In this document: positions 6,071-9,993 of the stretch, piece after piece
Layout of the letters: every line of letters starts with the position of its first letter
Position numbering within the stretch: the first letter of the stretch is position 1
Assembly: GCA_034437275.1 (NCBI GenBank)
Contig: DAOTUD010000120.1
Span: 1 to 9,993 of the forward strand
Direction: 5' to 3'
DNA length: 9,993 nt
From: TC-15 sp034437275
GTDB lineage: Bacteria; Chloroflexota; Anaerolineae; Aggregatilineales; Aggregatilineaceae
The notes under the pieces: generated by a model
What the model was told of the DNA's origin: nothing
Seen by the model: only the letters and a program-made list of their open reading frames with translations
Database searches by the model: none
Translations under genes and position numbers: made by a program

Positions 6071-7060
6071 ATGAGCGACGTGTTGATCGTAGGGGCCGGG
6101 ATGGCCGGACTGATGGCGGCGCACCGGCTCACCGACGTGGGCCTGACGGTGACGCTGGTCGACAAAGGGCGCTACCCCGGCGGGCGCATGGCCAGCCGCC
6201 GCTTCGGCCCGGCGCTGGTCGATCACGGGGCGCAGTTCTTCACCGTGCGCGACGCAGCCTTCGCGGCGTGGGTCGCGCGCTGGCAGGCGGATGACGTGGT
6301 GTACGAGTGGTCGCGCGGTTGGAGCGATAGCAGCCTGGGACTCGCCCCGCCTGATGGGCACCCACGCTACGCGGTGCGCGGTGGGATGCGCCAGTTGGGG
6401 CTGCGGCTGGCCGGTGGCCTCGATATTCGGCAGGGGGCCAGGATCACCCGCGCCGAACCACTGGAACAGGGCTGGCAGGCGCAGGATAACAAGGGCGGCA
6501 GCTACACCGCGCGCGCCCTGCTGCTGACGCCACCCGTCCCGCAGAGCCTGGACATCCTGGCGGCGGGGGAGGTCCCGCTGGCCGAGCAGGACCGCGCCGC
6601 CTTGCAGCACATCGCGTATGCGCCGTGCCTGGCCGGGCTGTTCTGGCTGGACCGCGCCACGACTCTGCCGCCCCCCGGCGGATTGCAGCGCCCCCAAGCG
6701 TCGATCAGTTGGATCGCGGACAACTGGCATAAGGGGCTGGTCCCGGAGCCGACCGTCGTCACGGTGCACGCCGGGCCGCACTACAGCCGCCTGCTGTGGA
6801 ATGCGCCGGACTGGGAGGCGCTGCTGGCGCTGGAAGCCGGGCTGCGGCTCCACCAGCAGCCGGACACCACCATCCACGACCGGCACCTGCACCGCTGGCG
6901 CTACGCGCGCCCGGTGGCAACGCACGCCGCGCGCTGTCTGGTGGCGGAGGGCGTGGCGCCGCTGGCCTTCGCGGGGGATGCCTTCGACGGGCCGCGCGTC
7001 GAAGGGGCGGCACTGTCCGGCCTGGCGGCGGCGGAGGCGCTGCGGGCGCGACTGGAGTAA
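6071..7060 (+). CDS. Renalase-like FAD-dependent NAD(P)H oxidoreductase
   Basis: A 329-aa flavoprotein of the amine-oxidase-like fold. Residues 3-20 carry the FAD-binding VLIVGAGMAGLMAAHRL, followed by VTLVDKGRYPGGRMASRR (27-44) with the GGR motif. The renalase hallmark DHGAQFFT is at 51-58. The C-terminus has FAGDAFDGPRVEGAALSGL (300-318), which closes the flavin site. Bacterial renalases oxidise inhibitory isomers of NAD(P)H back to beta-NAD(P)+, making H2O2; earlier automatic labels call them NAD(P)/FAD-dependent oxidoreductases. Length fits this family (about 310-350 aa). The ATG at 6071 has AAAGGAG five bases before it. Position 31 at the end of beta-2 is Asp, a common variant for the acidic residue that contacts the FAD ribose. 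The gene precedes the capsid gene but is separated from it by 146 bases with a separate promoter. Confidence 0.85.
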   Translation: MSDVLIVGAGMAGLMAAHRLTDVGLTVTLVDKGRYPGGRMASRRFGPALVDHGAQFFTVRDAAFAAWVARWQADDVVYEWSRGWSDSSLGLAPPDGHPRYAVRGGMRQLGLRLAGGLDIRQGARITRAEPLEQGWQAQDNKGGSYTARALLLTPPVPQSLDILAAGEVPLAEQDRAALQHIAYAPCLAGLFWLDRATTLPPPGGLQRPQASISWIADNWHKGLVPEPTVVTVHAGPHYSRLLWNAPDWEALLALEAGLRLHQQPDTTIHDRHLHRWRYARPVATHAARCLVAEGVAPLAFAGDAFDGPRVEGAALSGLAAAEALRARLE

Positions 7061-7121
7061 ATCCCCTGCCCGGACATGCCACTTTTCCCCAACCACATAC
7101 TCCCCTCACGGCTGGAAATCA

Positions 7122-7144
7122 GCACTCAATTTGAGCACTCAGTG
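7122..7144. promoter_or_regulatory. Operator-like repeat cluster upstream of the capsid promoter
   Basis: GCACTCA occurs twice (7122-7128 and 7135-7141), 13 bases apart. Two short perfect palindromes overlap it: CTCAA-T-TTGAG (7125-7135) and CACT-C-AGTG (7136-7144). The cluster ends three bases before the -35 hexamer at 7148. It stands out as AT-richer than the genes around it. A regulator-binding role is inferred from position and symmetry only. Confidence 0.35.
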
Positions 7145-7147
7145 ATC

Positions 7148-7175
7148 ATGACAAATCGAACATCCGTGCTAAAAT
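7148..7175 (+). promoter_or_regulatory. Promoter of the protease-capsid gene
   Basis: ATGACA (7148-7153; 5/6 to TTGACA), a 16-base spacer and an extended -10 TGC-TAAAAT (7167-7175). Transcription should start near 7182, which excludes the in-frame ATG at 7174 that overlaps the -10. The AGGAGGT ribosome binding site at 7197-7203 then serves ATG 7207. The spacer contains GAACATCCGTGC (7158-7169), one base away from the SOS core GAAC-N4-GTTC. Confidence 0.65.
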
Positions 7176-7206
7176 GAAGGGCGTACACATAGCGGCAGGA
7201 GGTGTG

Positions 7207-9003
7207 ATGCCACAAGGACACGCGCTGTACGCGGTAAAGGCGCTCGACGACCGCGGGCGGATCGGCGGCTATCTGGTGGTGTGGGGCGACGGTGCCCGGC
7301 GCGACCTGCACGGCGAGTACTTCACGCCGGACACCGATCTCGGCCTGGACTGGTACCCGCGCCGCCCGGTGCTCTACCATCACGGGCTGGATGGTGAGCT
7401 TGGCCCGGTGATGATCGGGCAGATCGAGGTCATGCAGCCCGACGACCGGGGCGTCTGGGTCGAGGCCCAACTCGACCTGCGCCAGCAGTGGGCACGGAGC
7501 GTGCTGGACCTGGTGCAGCAGGGCGCGCTCGGCTGGAGCAGCGGCAGTCTGCCGCACCTGGTCGAGGTGGCCGGCGATGGGTACATCCGGCGCTGGCCGG
7601 TTGTCGAGGGCAGCCTGACGCCCACGCCCGCCGAGCCACGCTTCACCGACGCGGTCACCGTCAAGGCGGCGTTTCGCGCGCTGGGCCTGCCCACCGATCA
7701 GATCGAACGCACACAGGGAGATGGAGGGACGATGAACAACCAATTTTCAGACCGGCCACACGACGGTATCAAGCGGCTGCCGGCAGCACAGCACGCGCCC
7801 CGGTCCGGCGGACCGGAGATCACGGTGCGCAGCAAGTACGCCGATCTCAACGCGATCGACATGGCGTTTATGCACACCTGGCTGAGCCGCAGCGGCCACT
7901 GGTCCCCGACGACGGCCTTCATGCGCGAGCTGGCGCACAAGGCTTATCACGCGGTCGACCAGGGCGACCTGGACCCTGGCGCGGTGCGCGCGCTGCCGGT
8001 CAAGGCCGACGAACTGATGCACACCGACAACACCGGCTACGGCTCGGAGTGGGTGCCGGACATCTGGTCCAGCGAACTGTGGCGGCGGGCTCGCGCGGAC
8101 AACGTGATTCTGCCGCTGTTCCGCGTGATCGAGATGCCGTCCAACCCGTTCGAGCTGCCCATCGCCGGCAGCGACCCGACGGTCTACTATGTGCCCGAAA
8201 CGCAGGACGAGGACGACCTGTCGCTGGGCAGCAATAACCCGCTCCCCGACAGCCAGGTCGGCAGCGGCAAGGTCACGCTGGCGGCCAAGAAGCTCGCGCT
8301 GCGCGTGGGCTTCTCGGCGGAGATGGTCGAGGATGCGGCCATCCCGCTGATCCCGCTGTACCGCGAGCAGGCGCTGCGCGTCATGGCCGACGCCATCGAC
8401 CATGTGCTGCTCAACGGCGACACCGAAACCGGCGCGACCGGCAACATCAACAGCGACGACGGCGCGCCGGGCAGCACGACCAAATACCTGGTGTTCGACG
8501 GGCTGCGCAAGCTGGGGCTGGTCACCAACACCGGCAACGGCGAAGATGCGTCGGACGCGCCGAGTGTGTCGCTGCTGCGCACCACGCGCTTCTTGATGCC
8601 GTCGCGCTATGCGCTGCGCCCGAAGGACTGCGCCTACGTCATGGACGGCAGCACCTACGCCGCGCTGCTGAGCGACACCAGCCTGGCGACGGTCGACAAG
8701 TTCGGGCCGCACGCCACCGTGCTCACCGGCGAGATCGGCAAGGTGGACGGCGTGCCGGTGCTGGTCAGCGCGGAGATGCCGCTGACGATGGCCGACGGCA
8801 AGGTCGACTCGTCGGGCAACAGCAAGGGGCAGGTCGTGTGCGCGTACCGGCCCGGCTGGATCGTGGGCTATCGCCGCCGGGTGGCCGCCACGATGGACTA
8901 CCTGCCGTACTACGACGCCTACCAGATGGTGGCGACGGTGCGGCTGGCCTTTGCGCGCTTCGATACCGAGGTAGCGAGCGTGTTGTATAACATCACGGTC
9001 TAG
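7207..9003 (+). CDS. HK97-type prohead protease fused to HK97-fold major capsid protein
   Basis: A 598-aa protein. Residues ~7-150 are a phage prohead maturation protease (S78/U35 family): GYLVVWGD (21-28), GEYFTPD (36-42), the His motif PVLYHHG (54-60, catalytic His59 likely), VMIGQIEVMQPDDRGVWVEAQLD (68-90), the Ser motif LGWSSGSLP (108-116, Ser111 likely) and WPVVEGSLTPTPAEP (130-144, Glu134). Residues ~200-598 are an HK97-fold capsid protein (Phage_capsid-like): KADELMHTDNTGYGSEWVPDIWSSELW (266-292), VTLAAKKLALRVGFSAEMVEDA (356-377), ALRVMADAIDHVLLNGD (389-405), GEIGKVDGVPVLVSAEMP (508-525) and an aromatic end (MDYLPYYDAYQMVATVRLAFARFDTEVA). The linker of ~50 residues is where a separate delta/scaffold domain would be expected. 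The start at ATG 7207 follows AGGAGGT by 3 bases. No terminase, portal or tail genes lie beside it in the window. Fusions of this type occur in some phages; as an orphan it may be a domesticated capsid. Confidence 0.9.
   Translation: MPQGHALYAVKALDDRGRIGGYLVVWGDGARRDLHGEYFTPDTDLGLDWYPRRPVLYHHGLDGELGPVMIGQIEVMQPDDRGVWVEAQLDLRQQWARSVLDLVQQGALGWSSGSLPHLVEVAGDGYIRRWPVVEGSLTPTPAEPRFTDAVTVKAAFRALGLPTDQIERTQGDGGTMNNQFSDRPHDGIKRLPAAQHAPRSGGPEITVRSKYADLNAIDMAFMHTWLSRSGHWSPTTAFMRELAHKAYHAVDQGDLDPGAVRALPVKADELMHTDNTGYGSEWVPDIWSSELWRRARADNVILPLFRVIEMPSNPFELPIAGSDPTVYYVPETQDEDDLSLGSNNPLPDSQVGSGKVTLAAKKLALRVGFSAEMVEDAAIPLIPLYREQALRVMADAIDHVLLNGDTETGATGNINSDDGAPGSTTKYLVFDGLRKLGLVTNTGNGEDASDAPSVSLLRTTRFLMPSRYALRPKDCAYVMDGSTYAALLSDTSLATVDKFGPHATVLTGEIGKVDGVPVLVSAEMPLTMADGKVDSSGNSKGQVVCAYRPGWIVGYRRRVAATMDYLPYYDAYQMVATVRLAFARFDTEVASVLYNITV
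7723..7734 (+). promoter_or_regulatory. Internal ribosome binding site and ATG at the protease/capsid junction
   Basis: GGAGGG (7723-7728) sits three bases before an in-frame ATG at 7732 (codon 176). The distance is the same as that between AGGAGGT and the main start at 7207. Initiation here would give a protease-free capsid protein of 423 aa (7732-9003). The placement between the protease and capsid domains, beside a strong SD in a Gly-Asp-Gly-Gly linker, suggests a real second start or the scar of two fused genes. Confidence 0.5.
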
Positions 9004-9019
9004 CGGGGGAGAGGCACAA

Positions 9020-9060
9020 CGCCCCCTGGTTCCGCTGCACGGCGCAGAGGCCAGGGGGCG
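9020..9060 (+). terminator. Hairpin after the capsid gene, shared by convergent genes
   Basis: CGCCCCCTGG (9020-9029) pairs perfectly with CCAGGGGGCG (9051-9060) around a 21-base loop with a small internal CGC/GCG stem. It begins 17 bases after the capsid stop and 24 bases before the end of the convergent FHA gene. There is no T-run on either side, so intrinsic termination is likely only in part; the symmetric stem could serve both directions. Confidence 0.6.
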
Positions 9061-9083
9061 AGTATCGGCGAGGCAGCCGGGGA

Positions 9084-9608
9084 TCAGCCGGTGTTGAAGA
9101 ACACGTTGCAGCGCAGCGCGCCCAACGTCAGTTGGTCGCCATGCGCCAGGGCGTAGGGTTCATGCGGGGTGAGGCGCTGGCCGTTGACGTGCGTACCGTT
9201 GGCGCTGTCCAGGTCGAGCAGCACGAGTTGCTGCCCTTGCCGCTGCAACTGGCAATGCCGCCGCGATACGCCCCACTTGAGCGCATCGAAGCTGGTCAGG
9301 TCGAGCATGTCTTCGCCGCGCTGCCCCGCGCCGCCCCGCCCCAACACCATCGGCATGGTCAGGTCGAGCGATACCCAGGTATGGGTCGGCAAAAATTGCA
9401 GCATGGCGCTGGCACGCGCGCTGAAGTGTTTTCTTGGCGATTGTTCAAGTGTGGGGGGCCGGGCCGAAACAGTTAGTGTCGTTGTCCGGATGGATTGCTG
9501 GGGATGGTTCCCACAACGCGGGCAACTGCTGGCCGCATGGTGATAGAACACCCCACACCGTGGACACTGTACCGGTTCATTATCGGCAGGGATCAGCGTG
9601 TTATTCAT
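9084..9608 (-). CDS. Zinc-ribbon and FHA-domain protein
   Basis: A 174-aa protein. Residues 15-32 form a double CxxC zinc ribbon (CPRCG, 10 residues, CPRCG). A variable linker follows to about 75. Residues ~78-170 are a forkhead-associated domain: VLGRGG (88-93, Arg91), VSRRH (114-118, Ser115 and His118), DLDSANGTHVNG (132-143, with Asn137-Gly-Thr and Asn142). FHA domains bind phosphothreonine peptides; the Arg, Ser, His and Asn contacts are all present, so binding is likely intact. It has no signal peptide or TM segment, so it is probably a cytosolic adaptor for Ser/Thr kinase signalling; no kinase gene is in the window. The start is taken as ATG 9608 with a weak AAAGG about ten bases upstream; an in-frame GTG at 9641 would add 11 residues. 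It is convergent with the capsid gene, so a shared function is not implied by operon structure. Confidence 0.8.
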   Translation of the reverse strand: MNNTLIPADNEPVQCPRCGVFYHHAASSCPRCGNHPQQSIRTTTLTVSARPPTLEQSPRKHFSARASAMLQFLPTHTWVSLDLTMPMVLGRGGAGQRGEDMLDLTSFDALKWGVSRRHCQLQRQGQQLVLLDLDSANGTHVNGQRLTPHEPYALAHGDQLTLGALRCNVFFNTG

Positions 9609-9680
9609 CTGTTGAGCGCCTTTGTTTGCTATAGCTGGCACAAGCTATTTTCTATCTTAGCGTATTTCCAGACGCTGTTT

Positions 9681-9697
9681 CGTCAAGCTTTTGTCAA
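9681..9697 (-). promoter_or_regulatory. Tandem TTGAC direct repeat, candidate -35 region of the FHA gene
   Basis: On the minus strand TTGACA (9692-9697) and TTGACG (9681-9686) are spaced 11 bases apart, about one helical turn. The best nearby -10, TAAGAT (9654-9659 complement, 4/6), is 21 bases from the second hexamer, which is too long. So either the promoter is activator-dependent, or the repeat binds a regulator. The sequence around it is AT-rich. Confidence 0.25.
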
Positions 9698-9714
9698 TAA
9701 GACGTTATGCTAGT

Positions 9715-9803
9715 TTTACCCCTTCCCGCGCGCGGAGAGGGGGAAACAAACCGGGACCCAAAGCCCTTCTCCGTTCACGGGGAGGGATTTAGGGAGGGGT
9801 AAA
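9715..9803. repeat. Intergenic hairpin element with terminal inverted repeats, copy A
   Basis: TTTACCCCT (9715-9723) and AGGGGTAAA (9795-9803) are perfect 9-base terminal inverted repeats around an 89-base element. Inside are two further imperfect hairpins: CCTTCCCGCG with CGCGGAGAGG near 9721-9740, and CCCTTCTCC with GGGGAGGG near 9764-9786. It contains no ORF. It resembles a MITE- or REP-like element; the name of the family is not known to me. Confidence 0.65.
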
Positions 9804-9863
9804 CCATCGACACACGCGCCAGGATATCTAGTACAGGTCGGCAGAAGTTACTGTCCAGTTTTG

Positions 9864-9983
9864 CCCTCACCCCTCCGCCCTGGCGGGCGGTGTCCCCTCT
9901 CCCATATAAGGGGCGAGGGGAAAAGCGCGCGCTGTGACTCCCCCTCGCCCCACTGGGTGGGAGAGGGGGCCGGGGGGTGAGGG
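9864..9983. repeat. Intergenic hairpin element with terminal inverted repeats, copy B
   Basis: CCCTCACCCC (9864-9873) and GGGGTGAGGG (9974-9983) are perfect 10-base terminal inverted repeats. Three hairpins lie inside: CCGCCC/GGGCGG-type near 9875-9890, CCCCTCTCCC with GGGCGAGGGG around an ATATAAG loop (about 9894-9920), and CCCCCTCGCCC with GGGAGAGGGGG (about 9940-9969). The strand asymmetry within each arm (C-rich, then G-rich) makes it fold strongly as single strand. Its order of blocks matches the reverse complement of the element at 561-675. Confidence 0.7.
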
Positions 9984-9993
9984 GGGGATAGGG

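Noticed and set aside
6071..7060. The renalase-like enzyme as cargo of the capsid.
   Set aside because: It has a separate ribosome site, is 146 bases from the capsid start with an independent promoter between them, and shows no extra C-terminal targeting tail.
5993..7096. Long open frames on the minus strand across the FAD gene (and similar ones across 5307-6017 and 7747-8712).
   Set aside because: They are His/Arg/Gln-rich translations opposite real genes, a known effect of GC-rich codon bias; no domain or ribosome site supports them.
7174..7206. An in-frame ATG at 7174 as the start of the protease-capsid gene.
   Set aside because: It overlaps the -10 hexamer TAAAAT (7170-7175), so it would not be on the transcript; ATG 7207 has AGGAGGT just upstream.
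7207..9003. The capsid gene as a classical encapsulin.
   Set aside because: Encapsulins lack a maturation protease; here protease motifs are fused in frame, and no cargo gene with a recognisable targeting tail is adjacent.
7061..9083. A prophage with attachment sites around the capsid gene.
   Set aside because: No tRNA, integrase or direct repeat flanking the gene was found in the window; larger boundaries cannot be judged.
9700..9993. A CRISPR array in the repeat-rich end of the window.
   Set aside because: The repeats are inverted, of unequal spacing and different from each other; there are no regular spacers.

Overview
The window is GC-rich and looks like the chromosome of an environmental bacterium. 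The best guess is a Chloroflexota member of the Anaerolineae type. This is an inference from the style of the DnaE C-terminus, exported proteins with Ala-Gln-Ala-Gln signal-peptide ends, a Gram-positive-type LexA box and C/G-strand-biased intergenic repeats. No rRNA, tRNA, CRISPR array or insertion sequence was recognised.

Layout, left to right. Positions 1-540 hold the C-terminal end of a probable DNA polymerase III alpha subunit (+), cut by the window edge. A hairpin-rich intergenic repeat (561-675) separates it from a convergent GDP-mannose 4,6-dehydratase gene (691-1692, -). Divergent from that, 1812-3173 (+) encodes an exported TolB/PD40-like beta-propeller protein fused to a small C-terminal domain. 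At 3238-3284 a near-consensus promoter carries a perfect LexA/SOS palindrome. It drives a probable 20-codon leader ORF overlapping, by ATGA, a 76-aa protein that is only the DNA-binding half of a LexA-like repressor; a hairpin terminator follows. Convergent to this is a secreted acidic protein (3657-4673, -) resembling LppX/LolA-type proteins. Next come a 10-TM EamA/DMT transporter (5007-5975, +) and a renalase-like FAD oxidoreductase (6071-7060, +).

The standout locus is 7207-9003 (+): a single ORF that joins an HK97-type prohead maturation protease to an HK97-fold major capsid protein. No terminase, portal, tail, integrase or lysis gene lies beside it in this window. It has its own promoter, whose spacer holds a degenerate SOS-like box, an operator-like repeat cluster just upstream, an internal Shine-Dalgarno plus ATG exactly at the protease/capsid junction, and a terminator-like hairpin. 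It is followed by a convergent zinc-ribbon/FHA-domain protein gene (9084-9608, -). The last 280 bases hold two intergenic hairpin elements with terminal inverted repeats, related to the repeats at 561-675 and about 4807-4859.

Most genes look like independent transcription units with their own promoters or ribosome binding sites, not one operon. Two themes may connect them: SOS-type control (a clear box at the LexA-like gene, a degenerate one at the capsid gene), and in-frame internal start sites at domain junctions (2796 and 7732).
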